From Methylococcales bacterium (GTDB lineage Bacteria; Pseudomonadota; Gammaproteobacteria; Methylococcales; Methylomonadaceae): DNA of 64,000 bases. The position numbers were made by a program, and so were the translations under genes. Where the stretch lies: assembly GCA_026399075.1 (NCBI GenBank), contig JAPLRR010000077.1:1-64000 (forward strand). The letters run 5' to 3'. Shown here piece after piece: positions 18,239-27,123 of this stretch. A model generated the notes under the pieces. The model did no database searches. It was not told the DNA's origin and saw only the letters and a program-made list of their open reading frames with translations. How positions within the stretch are numbered: the first letter of the stretch is position 1; each line of letters starts with the position of its first letter.

Positions 18239-18517
18239 TCATTCCCGTTCTTTAATCAGAAAGTACACATTAAAAAAGCCAATGACTAAGCCGACAACCA
18301 ATAGGCTAAGTGTCCATAGGGACGAATAGCCGTCCATCTTGCTGTCCAGCCAGTGCCCCAAATAAACACCACCAATGATTGGCAGCACCATAACCAACCC
18401 CAAGCAGCCGATATAGGCTGTCTGCGATAACAGGTTTGGCCTTTCTTGTTCGGCTTTTTTTAGACGTTTGATTTGGTTTTCAATTTTGTTCTTGAGTTGC
18501 TGTTGGTCTTCTTCCAT
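18239..18517 (-). CDS. atpQ: N-ATPase accessory membrane protein, AtpQ/AtpI type
   Basis: 92 residues: a charged N-terminal helix (EEDQQQLKNKIENQIKRLKK) and two membrane helices, as in AtpI-like proteins of alternate F1Fo operons. It probably helps c-ring assembly or ion supply. It is the first gene of this operon. No convincing ribosome-binding site precedes its ATG. In typical N-ATPase operons it follows atpD and atpC, which are missing here. Confidence 0.8.
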   Translation of the reverse strand: MEEDQQQLKNKIENQIKRLKKAEQERPNLLSQTAYIGCLGLVMVLPIIGGVYLGHWLDSKMDGYSSLWTLSLLVVGLVIGFFNVYFLIKERE

Positions 18518-18752
18518 CGGCGTTGTTTTGAAATGGGGATGGTTAGATAAGATTACCTAATTTTGCTGGCATTAGGAACCAGCTGTCCATAAAGGCATAA
18601 GGCACATAAATTGTATGTGGCGCAAAACTCAGGTTTTGCTTAGTAAGGTGTGTATCGGGAATTGATGACGTAGCCGTAGGCTAGAATTTGAGAGGGGTTG
18701 TAAGCCAAGTAAATGCAAGGCTCCAAAGTCTGTTTTAACTTGACTATAGGGT
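18518..18752. other. Upstream region of the N-ATPase operon
   Basis: About 235 bases with no reading frame. This is where atpD and atpC (beta and epsilon) would normally precede atpQ. No remnant of either was recognised by eye in the minus-strand sequence. Confidence 0.55.
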
Positions 18753-18790
18753 AAAACACCGTCATTCAAGCTGGAATGACGGTGTTTTTT
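18753..18790. terminator. Bidirectional terminator between pilin and N-ATPase genes
   Basis: AAAACACCGTCATTC (18753-18767) and GAATGACGGTGTTTT (18774-18788) pair perfectly over 15 bases around AAGCTG. Six T residues end the plus strand and four end the minus strand. On the minus strand it lies 46 bases after the first pilin gene, so pilins and atp genes are separate transcription units. Confidence 0.85.
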
Positions 18791-18835
18791 GATAAGCTAG
18801 GTAAGCCTTATCCCGAACTTAACTTAAGATAGTGA

Positions 18836-19285
18836 TTAGCAGTATCCCAGTGTTTTACAACCAGCAGCTCCAGCACCATCCATAACCCAAAGCAACTGTC
18901 CATTAGCGGCAACACTTGCTGTTAACGTAACAGTTGCACCGTCAACGTCATTTTTACCTGCTGTATCAGAGCCAGTAGCGGTAATAACGCCACCTGCTAC
19001 AGTAATTCCAGCGACCGCACCAACTTCGGTGGCAACGTCAGCTGGAATACCCATAGATAAAGCGGTACATTGGGCAATATCAGTGAATGTCGGATCCCTA
19101 GAGCAAAGCTCAACTGCGGCTTTACGGCTTTCTGCAGCCAGTATAACTTCTGAAAATTTAGCTTTTTTGGTGTAGGTTTGATAGGCAGGAATGGCCACTG
19201 CGGCCAAAATACCAATGATCGCAACAACGATCATCAATTCGATTAAAGTAAAACCTTGTTGAGTTCTTTTGATTTGAGTTCTCAT
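18836..19285 (-). CDS. Type IV pilin, copy 1
   Basis: 149 residues. The class III leader [10 protein letters not shown] is followed by the cleavage site G/FTLIELM and the long hydrophobic alpha-1 helix with Glu5. The globular part has four cysteines, including a C-terminal pair (GCKTLGYC). It is a type IVa major-pilin-like subunit, processed by PilD (gene at 59 kb) and assembled by PilB. Its sequence is very close to copy 3 through the N-terminal third and at the C-terminus, with changes between. The upstream gap of 193 bases shows no obvious sigma-54 site. Confidence 0.93.
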   Translation of the reverse strand: MRTQIKRTQQGFTLIELMIVVAIIGILAAVAIPAYQTYTKKAKFSEVILAAESRKAAVELCSRDPTFTDIAQCTALSMGIPADVATEVGAVAGITVAGGVITATGSDTAGKNDVDGATVTLTASVAANGQLLWVMDGAGAAGCKTLGYC

Positions 19286-19478
19286 GTCATAAATTCCTAA
19301 TTAAGTGTTAAGGGTTAGGTATAAACTGATGGCGGACGTTGCTAAGTCCAACATGTAAAAAGGTAATTAAAAAAACAAGCAACTGATGTTAGGCAGGCAA
19401 ACCAAGAATCTACAATGCAACAAGTGACAGCAAGCTATTGATAAACCGTAGTCGGTGTGTAACAACCGTTAAAATTGG

Positions 19479-19967
19479 TTAGCACAATCCAAGTTTTTTA
19501 CAGCTTATTTGCGAATAAGTGCCTCCGGTTACAGTCCAAAGTAGCTTTCCGTGACTTGGAACGGGGACTAAAACTACAGCCGGAGTTGTGTAAGGGGCGC
19601 TGGCGCCGGAGCCGGAGCCAGTTCCTGGCTTGACCTTAAAAAAATCTGCATTGCCATATGCCGAGATTTGGCCGCCAACTACTTCCACCGAGTCGACTAC
19701 GCCTACTGGACCGTGTGCTGCCGGGATACCATTCTCATCATTATTGCACGGACTGGTATCCGTACTATCTCCAATTTCCCGGAAACAAGTTTCTACGGCG
19801 GCTTTAAGCGATTCTGCAGCCAGTATAACTTCAGTAAACTTAGCCCTTTTTAGGTAATTTTGGTAAGCAGGAATTGCAACTGCAGCTAAAATTCCAATGA
19901 TGGCAACAACAATCATCAGTTCAATTAACGTGAAGCCAAGTTGGTTTTTTTGGATTTGAACATTCAT
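19479..19967 (-). CDS. Type IV pilin, copy 2 (divergent)
   Basis: 162 residues with the same leader and G/FTLIELM site. The globular domain is quite different from copies 1 and 3: it holds [14 protein letters not shown], a glycine- and serine-rich stretch ([10 protein letters not shown]), and ends SCKKLGLC. The N-terminal helix is nearly identical to its neighbours, so the copies share the assembly surface but expose different surfaces. The second cysteine pair is conserved. A weak sigma-54-like sequence lies 194 bases upstream. Confidence 0.92.
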   Translation of the reverse strand: MNVQIQKNQLGFTLIELMIVVAIIGILAAVAIPAYQNYLKRAKFTEVILAAESLKAAVETCFREIGDSTDTSPCNNDENGIPAAHGPVGVVDSVEVVGGQISAYGNADFFKVKPGTGSGSGASAPYTTPAVVLVPVPSHGKLLWTVTGGTYSQISCKKLGLC

Positions 19968-20052
19968 AATTTTAATCCAGTTAAGTTAAATGCGAAAACC
20001 TAAAAGCCCTCAAATACCCTACTCAGGAGTGTGCATGAAATAACGCGTGAAA

Positions 20053-20103
20053 ATGTAGGGGCGAAAACTCATTCACCTGGGGCGTATAAACCTGCCCCTA
20101 CAT
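20053..20103. repeat. GTAGGGGYG-type palindrome, copy 1
   Basis: ATGTAGGGGC (20053-20062) and GCCCCTACAT (20094-20103) are perfect 10-bp inverted repeats. The same GTAGGGG...CCCCTAC core flanks a second palindrome at 34969-35010, so this is a member of an interspersed repeat family. It lies between pilin copies 2 and 3. Confidence 0.65.
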
Positions 20104-20160
20104 GACACCTAATTTTTTTCAGTGGTAAATCTATTTACGACCCTAAACTATGAATGCCCC

Positions 20161-20176
20161 GGCCCATTTGCTGCCA
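20161..20176 (-). promoter_or_regulatory. Weak sigma-54-like site for pilin copy 2
   Basis: On the minus strand TGGCAGCAAATGGGCC keeps the -24 TGGCA and a -12 GC at the correct spacing, but lacks the TT before GC. It would start transcription about 180 bases before pilin copy 2. Confidence 0.3.
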
Positions 20177-20276
20177 TAGTCATTTAAGATTCAGCTTAGC
20201 GCAAATAGATCAACGTTTAGAGCGCAATGAACTTAATTTGCAGATGGGTAATCAACTATGGGGGCCTGGTTTAATT

Positions 20277-20310
20277 TCTAGGTTAAACCTAAACTCAGGT
20301 TTAACCTAGA
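20277..20310 (-). terminator. Perfect 14-bp hairpin after pilin copy 3
   Basis: TCTAGGTTAAACCT (20277-20290) and AGGTTTAACCTAGA (20297-20310) pair perfectly around a 6-base loop, 18 bases after the stop codon of pilin copy 3. No T-run follows on the minus strand. It probably fixes the 3' end of an abundant pilin message. Confidence 0.6.
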
Positions 20311-20328
20311 ACTCAGGTTACATAGGTA

Positions 20329-20778
20329 TTAGCAGTAGCCCAGTGTTTTACAGCCAGAAGCACCCGCACCAGACAAAGTCCAAGTCAGCTGGCCATTAGC
20401 TTCAACAACTGGTGTTAATACGACAGTTGCGCCATCAACATCGTTTTTACCTGCTGTATTAGAGCCTGTAGCGGTAATAGCACCATTTAATACTGAAACT
20501 GAAGCGACCGCACCAACTTCGGTGGCATCGTTTGCTGGAATACCGAAAACTAGAGCGTCACAATCACCAATAACAGCGAATGCCGGATCCCTAGCGCAAA
20601 GTTCAACTGCGGCTTTACGGCCTTCAGCAGCCAGTATAACTTCAGAAAATTTAGCTTTTTTGGTATAAGTTTGGTAAGCAGGGATAGCTACTGCCGCCAA
20701 AATACCGATGATCGCAACAACGATCATCAATTCGATTAAAGTAAAACCTTGTTGGCTTTTTTGGAGTTGAGTTTTCAT
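20329..20778 (-). CDS. Type IV pilin, copy 3
   Basis: 149 residues from the ATG at 20778, which has an AGGAA ribosome-binding site. The longer open frame to 20862 would add 28 residues before the normal leader and is not favoured. It has leader [10 protein letters not shown], the G/FTLIELM cleavage site and four cysteines, ending GCKTLGYC. It has the best promoter of the three (sigma-54 at 20904-20919), so it may be the main pilin. Its close similarity to copy 1 points to recent duplication or gene conversion. Confidence 0.93.
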   Translation of the reverse strand: MKTQLQKSQQGFTLIELMIVVAIIGILAAVAIPAYQTYTKKAKFSEVILAAEGRKAAVELCARDPAFAVIGDCDALVFGIPANDATEVGAVASVSVLNGAITATGSNTAGKNDVDGATVVLTPVVEANGQLTWTLSGAGASGCKTLGYC

Positions 20779-20903
20779 GGTCTTTATTCCTGTTTGTTGT
20801 TTAAAGAATGGTTTTTTGGAAATGCCACAATAACAATTGTGGTCTTTCATAGCAAGCGTCAAAACAAGGGTTGATATTGTTTCTCCGGCTATGTCTTGTA
20901 TTA

Positions 20904-20919
20904 AGCATACGCAGTGCCA
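20904..20919 (-). promoter_or_regulatory. Sigma-54 promoter of pilin copy 3
   Basis: On the minus strand TGGCACTGCGTATGCT matches the sigma-54 consensus TGGCAC-N5-TTGCW with exact GG-to-GC spacing and one mismatch in the -12 element. The leader would be about 115 bases. RpoN control with a PilR-type activator is common for type IVa pilin genes. Confidence 0.7.
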
Positions 20920-21511
20920 ACACGTTTGTGTTAGAAAAAATAATTTTTAAATTTTACGTGTGACCCTGCCAAGTTATCTTTAGCTGTTGAAAATAAAAGG
21001 GAGTTTTATATTGACGCTTTTGGATTGTTGTTTTCAGTCCATTAAAAATTTGGACTTAACTTTTCATAAGGGCAGCAGCAGCGGGGGAATTTAGTTTGAG
21101 CTGACAAAATTTGTCACTAAGTGACCAAGAAGTTATCTGAAGAAGTCCCGCTGAGGGGAAAGCTGACATAAACGGAACTTGGGATGTAAATTGTCTTTTC
21201 GTGGATTTAATGCTTTTCCATAACCTTCCATATACGCTGTAAACGGTCAAGTTTTCGACTTTTATTATTTATTGGCGGGTCTTTTACATTGGTATTCATG
21301 GTGACTTTTAAAGATACGCACTGCTTAACTGTGTGCAGTGACTGCATACCTAAAAAAACCGAAAACCTGAGCCCCTGAAGTATATTGGGTAACGCACTTA
21401 CCTGAAAATAATGGGGGCAAATCATACACTGGCTGCCCGGATAGTTATAGGGTTCATTTTTCGGGTAATATAGCCCTATTCTGATGTCCTATAACTTTCA
21501 CTAGATAGACC
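20920..21511. other. Intergenic region between pilin and ggt genes
   Basis: About 590 bases between divergent genes. Two short minus-strand open frames (21056-21250 and 21207-21425) overlap one another and lack ribosome-binding sites and family features, so they are not called. No promoter for ggt was clearly recognised. Confidence 0.4.
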
Positions 21512-23182
21512 ATGTTAAATAAATCTTATGCGCTGCTGTTGGCGCTTGTTTTTTGGGGTTCCTTGGCGTTTGCCGATGGGCATAAAGTGGCGATTGCCAG
21601 TGCGCATCCTTTGGCGACGGCGGCAGGCTTTGAAGTGCTGGCAAAAGGCGGCAATGTGTTTGATGCGGCGGTGGCCGTAAGTGCTGCTTTGGCAGTGGTG
21701 GAGCCGTCTGGTTCGGGTTTGGGTGGCGGCGGTTATTGGTTGTTGCACCGCCAAAAAGACAAGCTTGACACCTTGATTGATGGTCGTGAAAAAGCGCCTT
21801 TGGCAGCACATAAGGCTATGTATTTGGATAAAGATGGCCAAGTAATACCCAAATTATCTTTAGATGGGGCTTTGGCAGCGGCTATTCCAGGCATGCCAGC
21901 TGCCTTGGTGCATTTGTCCAAGCGCTATGGCAAGTTACCTTTAGCCGATAGTTTGGCACCGGCGATCCGGTATGCCGAAGCGGGTTTTGCTGTCCGTGAA
22001 CGATATTTAAAATTGCTTAAATTTAGGATGGCCGTACTCAGCAGCCAGCCGGAAGCGGCGAAAATTTTCTTACCCGACGGCAAATTGCCTGAACTGTTAT
22101 CGACGCTTAAACAAGCTGATTTGGCGCAAACCTTAAAGCGCTTGGCGGCTTTGGGCCGTAAGGGGTTTTATAGTGGCGAGACGGCCGCAAAACTGTTGGA
22201 TGGTGTTAATAAAGCCGGGGGGATTTGGACGCAAGCGGATTTGGACGCTTATCAAATTGCCGAACGGAAACCGATTAAAGGCCGTTATAAAGGCATTACA
22301 ATCACCAGTGCGCCACCGTCTTCATCGGGTGGGATAGTGTTGGTCGAGGCTTTGAATATTTTGTCGGGCTATGAGTTGAACAAGGTTGACACCATTACCC
22401 GCACCCATTTGATCACCGAGGCCATGCGCCGTGCTTACCATGACCGTTCCTTATATTTGGGGGATGCGGATTTTATCGATATGCCGGTTAAACGCCTGTT
22501 AAGTGAAGATTATGCCGCAGGTTTGCGTAGCAGTATCCGGCTGGACAAGGCCATGCCTAGCGGCTTGCTGTCCGGTGAAATAGACCTTCAACCCGAAGGT
22601 ACGAACACCACGCATTTTTCAATTATTGATCAGCGGGGCAATCGGGTGGCGGCAACTTTAAGCATTAATTTCCCGTTTGGTTCGGGGTTTGTCGCCGCGG
22701 GTACTGGGGTGTTGTTGAATGATGAGATGGATGATTTTGCCAGCCTTCCGGGTGTTATGAACGGCTATGGCTTGGTTGGCGGGGCGGCAAATGCCATTGC
22801 GGGCGGCAAACGCATGTTGTCCAGTATGTCACCCACTTTTTTGGAAACGGACACGCAGGTGGCGGTGTTGGGTACGCCTGGTGGCAGCCGCATTATTTCC
22901 ATGGTGTTGTTGGCGGCGCTGGATTTTGCCAAGGGCAACATGCCAGAATCGTGGGTGAGCCTGCCACGTTTCCATCATCAGTTTATGCCCGATGAATTGG
23001 AATATGAACAGTCCGCGTTTAGCGAAGCCGAAATTAAAGGGCTGACGGCGATGGGCCACCATTTAAAACCAGCCCGTTACCCTTATGGCGATATGCAGGC
23101 CGTGTTGCTGGAAAAATCGACGAAGGCTCTGTTTGCGGCCAGTGACAAGCGCGGTGAGGGGCAGGCAGTTGTTGGGCAATGA
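21512..23182 (+). CDS. ggt: Gamma-glutamyltransferase
   Basis: 556 residues with a Sec signal peptide (LVFWGSLAFA-DG). The autocleavage and catalytic threonine lies in GTNTTHFSIIDQ. The gamma-glutamyl pocket motifs NDEMDDF and TPGGSRII are present. The enzyme is made as one chain, cleaves itself into large and small subunits in the periplasm, and hydrolyses or transfers the gamma-glutamyl group of glutathione. All key residues are visible. The ribosome-binding site is weak. Its 3' end overlaps the next gene by 14 bases. Confidence 0.93.
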   Translation: MLNKSYALLLALVFWGSLAFADGHKVAIASAHPLATAAGFEVLAKGGNVFDAAVAVSAALAVVEPSGSGLGGGGYWLLHRQKDKLDTLIDGREKAPLAAHKAMYLDKDGQVIPKLSLDGALAAAIPGMPAALVHLSKRYGKLPLADSLAPAIRYAEAGFAVRERYLKLLKFRMAVLSSQPEAAKIFLPDGKLPELLSTLKQADLAQTLKRLAALGRKGFYSGETAAKLLDGVNKAGGIWTQADLDAYQIAERKPIKGRYKGITITSAPPSSSGGIVLVEALNILSGYELNKVDTITRTHLITEAMRRAYHDRSLYLGDADFIDMPVKRLLSEDYAAGLRSSIRLDKAMPSGLLSGEIDLQPEGTNTTHFSIIDQRGNRVAATLSINFPFGSGFVAAGTGVLLNDEMDDFASLPGVMNGYGLVGGAANAIAGGKRMLSSMSPTFLETDTQVAVLGTPGGSRIISMVLLAALDFAKGNMPESWVSLPRFHHQFMPDELEYEQSAFSEAEIKGLTAMGHHLKPARYPYGDMQAVLLEKSTKALFAASDKRGEGQAVVGQ

Positions 23183-23852
23183 TGAGGTGGAGCTTTGGTA
23201 TGGCAGGGTAAGTGCCGAAGACACCCGTTACCAAGCCTGTTGGTCTATATTGGATGCGGCAGAGCAAATGCAGGCGGCTAAGTTTAAAACGGTGCTGCTG
23301 CAACAACGCTATGTTGTTGTTCATGGCCAGTTACGGCAGATTTTGGCGCTAAGCCTTAATGAGCGGCCTGAAAAAATAAGGATTGCCAAAGCGGAACATG
23401 GCAAGCCTTATTTGGCTGATTATCCTGAGTTGGCTTTCAATTTGTCACATACCGAGGATAGTTGGATGATCGCCTTGGCCAGGCAATGCCAATTGGGGGT
23501 GGATATTGAGTTTTGTAAGCCTAGGCCGAATTTGTCCGGCTTGGTTGGGCGGTGTTTCTCTGAGGAGGAAGCGGCTTACTGGCAGCAGTTGCCAGAGGCG
23601 GAAAAAATACCAGCGTTTTACCGTTTCTGGACGCGTAAAGAGGCTTTTGTAAAGGCCACAGGTTTGGGGATTGCCCTAGGCTTGAACCACTGTGCCATTA
23701 ATCCTGAAAAGCCGACGGAGTTTTTAAGGGTGCCGGAAATTTGTGGGCGGGCGGATACGTGGTTTGTGGCCGATGTTGACGGGGAAGCGGGTTTATGCGG
23801 CGCTTTGGTGGCGGACAAGCATTTTTCGGTGGTTAAGTGGCAAAGTCCTTAG
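23169..23852 (+). CDS. 4'-Phosphopantetheinyl transferase, Sfp type
   Basis: About 227 residues from the TTG at 23169, which has GAGG 8 bases upstream; a GTG at 23187 is an alternative. The longer frame to 23085 would lie inside ggt and adds non-family sequence. Motifs: LGVDIE, FSEEEAAYW and FWTRKEAFVKATG, which bind Mg2+ and CoA. It attaches the phosphopantetheine arm to carrier proteins. The Sfp type usually serves polyketide, peptide or fatty acid carrier proteins. No such synthase is in the window. Confidence 0.87.
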   Translation: MLGNDEVELWYGRVSAEDTRYQACWSILDAAEQMQAAKFKTVLLQQRYVVVHGQLRQILALSLNERPEKIRIAKAEHGKPYLADYPELAFNLSHTEDSWMIALARQCQLGVDIEFCKPRPNLSGLVGRCFSEEEAAYWQQLPEAEKIPAFYRFWTRKEAFVKATGLGIALGLNHCAINPEKPTEFLRVPEICGRADTWFVADVDGEAGLCGALVADKHFSVVKWQSP

Positions 23853-23865
23853 GGCGGGCAAGTCT

Positions 23866-24072
23866 TTAGCTACGGAAATAATAGGGGATCACCATCAACA
23901 CCAAGCCAATTAGCACTACTGCCAGTATGTTTGGCACAAAGTAAGGGTACACCATTAACACTATGCCACATAATAGCGTGATTATTCTGAGTTGCTTCCT
24001 GCCATAGATAAAGTAACCAAAACCAACTGACCCAAAAAATAAGCCCCAAAGAAGTGCCGCCTCGCTAACCAT
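23866..24072 (-). CDS. Small two-helix membrane protein
   Basis: 68 residues, nearly all hydrophobic: a first helix (about 5-24), a short basic loop (YGRKQLR) and a longer hydrophobic region that could form one or two helices, ending YYFRS. This layout is shared by small conserved proteobacterial membrane proteins, but the function is unknown. It converges on the phosphopantetheinyl transferase gene with a 13-base gap. Confidence 0.6.
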   Translation of the reverse strand: MVSEAALLWGLFFGSVGFGYFIYGRKQLRIITLLCGIVLMVYPYFVPNILAVVLIGLVLMVIPYYFRS

Positions 24073-24253
24073 TTATTTGCCTTAATTTTTTGCCCACGTT
24101 ATTGTCTTTACTCTGCATCGTTCACGTTTTTGAAGAGGGACGGCACGGACAACAACCCGAATGAAAATAGCCACGTTTTGAGTGCCTCTTTGTAGCGGGA
24201 ATTGGCTGTGTAGGGTGCTGTTAATTGCGGGGTTGGCCAAAAAAGTTTATTAC

Positions 24254-25555
24254 TCATTTGGATGCCAAGCTCTTGGCGATGATGCCGTTAAGATAATTTG
24301 CACTTAGGACTATGCCGTATTTTTCAGCGGCCACTGCTTTTAAGATTATATAGGGCTGCCCACTGGCATCCAAATCTATTTTGGATAAGTCAACTATCCG
24401 TTGGGAGCGGGGTTTTTTATCTTCATCCAGCAATAAAATAACTTTAGGTTTTAATCTTTTTTTCTGATCCACTTCAATTACTATGGCAATTTCGCCATTA
24501 GTCATTTCAAGGATGCTGCCTGGCGGGTAGACCCCCAGGCATTCTATGAATTTATACGTCAGCCCTGTATCAATATGGTTACCGCATTGGCTGGTCATGA
24601 TGGCTATGGCATCAGGATGGGTCCTGCGCTTTTGGTATGGGCAGTCGCTGGTAATGGTGTCATACATATCAGCAATGGCGATTATGCGGGTGAGCGGGGA
24701 AATATGTCCAGAACTGAGTCTGCGCGGGTATCCCATGCCATCCAAGCGCTCGTGATGGTTATGGGCCACGTCAACAACCGAAGCAGGCAATTCACCGCTG
24801 GCACGTAATAACTTCCAGCCTAAGTCGGTATGGTTTTGTACCGTCTCCAATTCGCTAGGGGTCAATGGCCCTGGCTTATTTAAAATTTCTAGGGGAACAT
24901 GCAATTTTCCCATATCGTGCAACATGCCGCAAAGGCCAAGGGTTTTTAAGTCTTCAGCAGGCAGATCAATTTGGCGGCCCAAAATGATAGCCAAAATGCA
25001 AACGTTTAGGCTGTGTTGGGAGGTATAAAAATCCCTATTTTTTAATTGCGTCATCCAGAGTAGGGCATCTGGTGTATGAAGGATACTGTCCACACAATCG
25101 GCTACGGCTTTTTTGGGCAGTTTGAAGGAAATTGGCCGTCCTAAGCGTAAATCTTCCATAAAGCTTTTGATTGCAAATATGGTTTGCTGATAAACCACGC
25201 CCGCATGTTCAATTTCATCCCGAAAAGAAGCCAGCCGTTCGGGCGGTGTCCGGGATTCCAGCCATTCTTTGCTGTAAGGCACAGACTCGGTTGCCATTGC
25301 CAAGGCTTTGCTTTGCTTGTTGACATCAATAAAGACAAAAGCGCATTGGTCACTAATCGCGTCAATATCTGCCTGATGTTTTAGCATAAAGCCATGATAT
25401 AAAAAGCTAGTCTCCAGCCAAGGCTTGTCCAGCTTGGAAACATACATCCCCACTTTCAGATCCGCAACTTTAATCAGTGTTAGGGTGCTGGATGTGGCCG
25501 TAAAGGGTGATTTAGGATCTTGCATAGGTATAGGGTCGAATTCAAATTTTGCCAC
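24254..25555 (-). CDS. HD-GYP c-di-GMP phosphodiesterase with DUF3391
   Basis: 433 residues from a GTG start; an ATG at 25525 is an alternative and neither has a strong ribosome-binding site. The N-terminal part (about 28-140) matches DUF3391 (IKVADLKVGMYVSKLDKPW). The C-terminal HD-GYP domain has its HD pair in GMLHDMGKL, then HNHHERLDGMGYPRRL. It would hydrolyse c-di-GMP to GMP via pGpG. There is no receiver domain. Monocistronic. Confidence 0.9.
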   Translation of the reverse strand: MAKFEFDPIPMQDPKSPFTATSSTLTLIKVADLKVGMYVSKLDKPWLETSFLYHGFMLKHQADIDAISDQCAFVFIDVNKQSKALAMATESVPYSKEWLESRTPPERLASFRDEIEHAGVVYQQTIFAIKSFMEDLRLGRPISFKLPKKAVADCVDSILHTPDALLWMTQLKNRDFYTSQHSLNVCILAIILGRQIDLPAEDLKTLGLCGMLHDMGKLHVPLEILNKPGPLTPSELETVQNHTDLGWKLLRASGELPASVVDVAHNHHERLDGMGYPRRLSSGHISPLTRIIAIADMYDTITSDCPYQKRRTHPDAIAIMTSQCGNHIDTGLTYKFIECLGVYPPGSILEMTNGEIAIVIEVDQKKRLKPKVILLLDEDKKPRSQRIVDLSKIDLDASGQPYIILKAVAAEKYGIVLSANYLNGIIAKSLASK

Positions 25556-26163
25556 GTTGTGGTCAATATAATTGCACTTAAAGCGGGTATTAAAAATGTA
25601 TACGCGTATTTGATTTTTTGCCTTGGATGAACTTTAACAAGTTATCCATAGACACTACAAAATCTAAGCAGTTAATATGCCAGAAGTGGATGCCTGCAAA
25701 TGTGTTGTGGTTGACGGGTTACAATTCGGTTGTTGCTATTTTGGTGCGTTTCAATAGCCTATGATTATAACTTGATACAGCGCAGCCCCACTACTATTTT
25801 GAACCTCATCCGGGCAATCCATTTAAAGTGTTGTTTACTTCGGGGTATTTTTAAGGAATAAATGTCTGTTGACAGGGTTGTCAAAGAGCTTGGGCTGTAA
25901 ATTAGCGCCCGAATAGTGCCTAACCACCCCTTTGCCGCTTTGGCTACGATTCGATGTGGCTGGGAGGGTAGCGAAAGGCTAGCGGGTGTCAATTTTAGGG
26001 GCTTTGAACACCTTGGAATAAGTCTGTCCCTAGGTTTTGAACAGGCTGCGTTGTTGGTTCATTTCCAGGCAAACTTTAGTTTCCAAGTAAAAATACGCAA
26101 GTACATTGTTAATTAGCCTTTTTTTCTTTTATACTTAATGGCTAAACACATCAAGGAGCTATC
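25556..26163. other. Intergenic region upstream of mtdB
   Basis: About 600 bases without a convincing gene. It contains a perfect palindrome, TTGACA-GGGT-TGTCAA (25869-25884), and an imperfect long inverted repeat around 25922-25987 (CACCCCTTTGCC...GGCTAGCGGGTG type). The mtdB promoter is at its right end. Confidence 0.5.
26106..26135 (+). promoter_or_regulatory. Candidate promoter of the mtdB pair
   Basis: TTGTTA (26106-26111) and TATACT (26130-26135) are spaced by 18 bases, in the sigma-70 layout. An AAGGAG ribosome-binding site follows just before the ATG at 26164. Confidence 0.5.
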
Positions 26164-27078
26164 ATGGAAAAACCATTTATTTTACACATGTTGACCACCG
26201 CTAAAAACTTGAGCCCTTTCGACGTCAATATGGCGCTAGATGCGGGCTGGGTTTCTGCACTGCCCTATACGAATGTTGAAGCCAGCGAAGTTCAAGGCTT
26301 GGTTCAGGATGCCATTTTTTCGCGTAGCGCAAAAAATTTAAAACGCACCGGGATCTTCATTGGTGGCCGTGACACCAAACAGGCGATGGATATGTTGAAA
26401 ACGGCCAAACGTTCTATGGTGCCGCCCTTTGAAGTTTCTGTGTTTGCAGATCCTAGTGGTGCGTTTACCACGGCTGCGGGCATGGTGGCGGCGGTGGAGC
26501 ATGAGCTGATCACTAAATTTAACACTACGTTAGATGGAAAAAATATTCTGGCCTTAGGTGGGACTGGTCCCGTAGGCCAGGCAGCCGCAGTTATTGCAGC
26601 CCAAGCTGGCGCGAATGTAAGAATTATAGGCAGGCAACTGGATAAGGCGCAGCATGTTGCAGATATGTGCAGCAATGAGTTTGGCGATGGTAAAATTACC
26701 ATCAGCGCAGGTGCCGATGCTGATAAGGCGGAGTACATAAAAACTGCTGATGTGGTTTTTGCAACGGGAGCAGCAGGTATTGAGCTACTAAGTGCAGAAC
26801 TTATTGCCTCAGCCCCGCAATTGAAAGTGGCGGCGGATGTTAATGCAGTGCCGCCTTCGGGCATTGCTGGTGTTGATGCCTTCCATAATGGCACGCCCAT
26901 TTCAGGTTCAAACAGTGGTGCAGTGGGTATAGGCGCTTTGGCTATTGGTAATATTAAATACCAAGCGCAAAACCGGCTGCTCAAAAAAATGATTGAAACC
27001 GATAAGCCTGTTTATTTACATTTTGAACATGCCTTTGCAGTGGCCAGAGATTATATCAAGGCTAAAGCCAACAGTTAA
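26164..27078 (+). CDS. mtdB: Methylene-H4MPT dehydrogenase, NADP-type motif
   Basis: 304 residues of the MtdA/MtdB family, which oxidise methylene-tetrahydromethanopterin in formaldehyde oxidation. N-terminal MtdB-like features: LHMLTTAKNLSPFDVNMA, FIGGRD and VFADPSGAFTT. The Rossmann loop is GGTGPVG (132-138). At the end of the second strand it has IIGRQLDKAQ, close to the GRKLDKAQ of the NADP-specific enzyme MtdA; Arg157 is expected to bind the 2'-phosphate of NADP. It has a strong AAGGAG site. A paralogue follows after 45 bases. NADP preference is inferred. Confidence 0.88.
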   Translation: MEKPFILHMLTTAKNLSPFDVNMALDAGWVSALPYTNVEASEVQGLVQDAIFSRSAKNLKRTGIFIGGRDTKQAMDMLKTAKRSMVPPFEVSVFADPSGAFTTAAGMVAAVEHELITKFNTTLDGKNILALGGTGPVGQAAAVIAAQAGANVRIIGRQLDKAQHVADMCSNEFGDGKITISAGADADKAEYIKTADVVFATGAAGIELLSAELIASAPQLKVAADVNAVPPSGIAGVDAFHNGTPISGSNSGAVGIGALAIGNIKYQAQNRLLKKMIETDKPVYLHFEHAFAVARDYIKAKANS

Positions 27079-27123
27079 TGCGGGCTTCTGTCTAATCCGC
27101 ACCCATTACCAAGAGGAACCCTA

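Noticed and set aside
20329-20862. 177-residue start for pilin copy 3
   Set aside because: The extra 28 residues precede a normal prepilin leader, while the ATG at 20778 has a good AGGAA site.
21056-21425. Two overlapping short minus-strand frames between pilin and ggt genes
   Set aside because: No ribosome-binding sites, no family features, and mutual overlap in different frames.
25869-25884. TTGACA-GGGT-TGTCAA as a promoter or LexA-type operator
   Set aside because: No matching -10 element at proper spacing, and it lies 280 bases from the nearest start codon. It does not match the LexA consensus.
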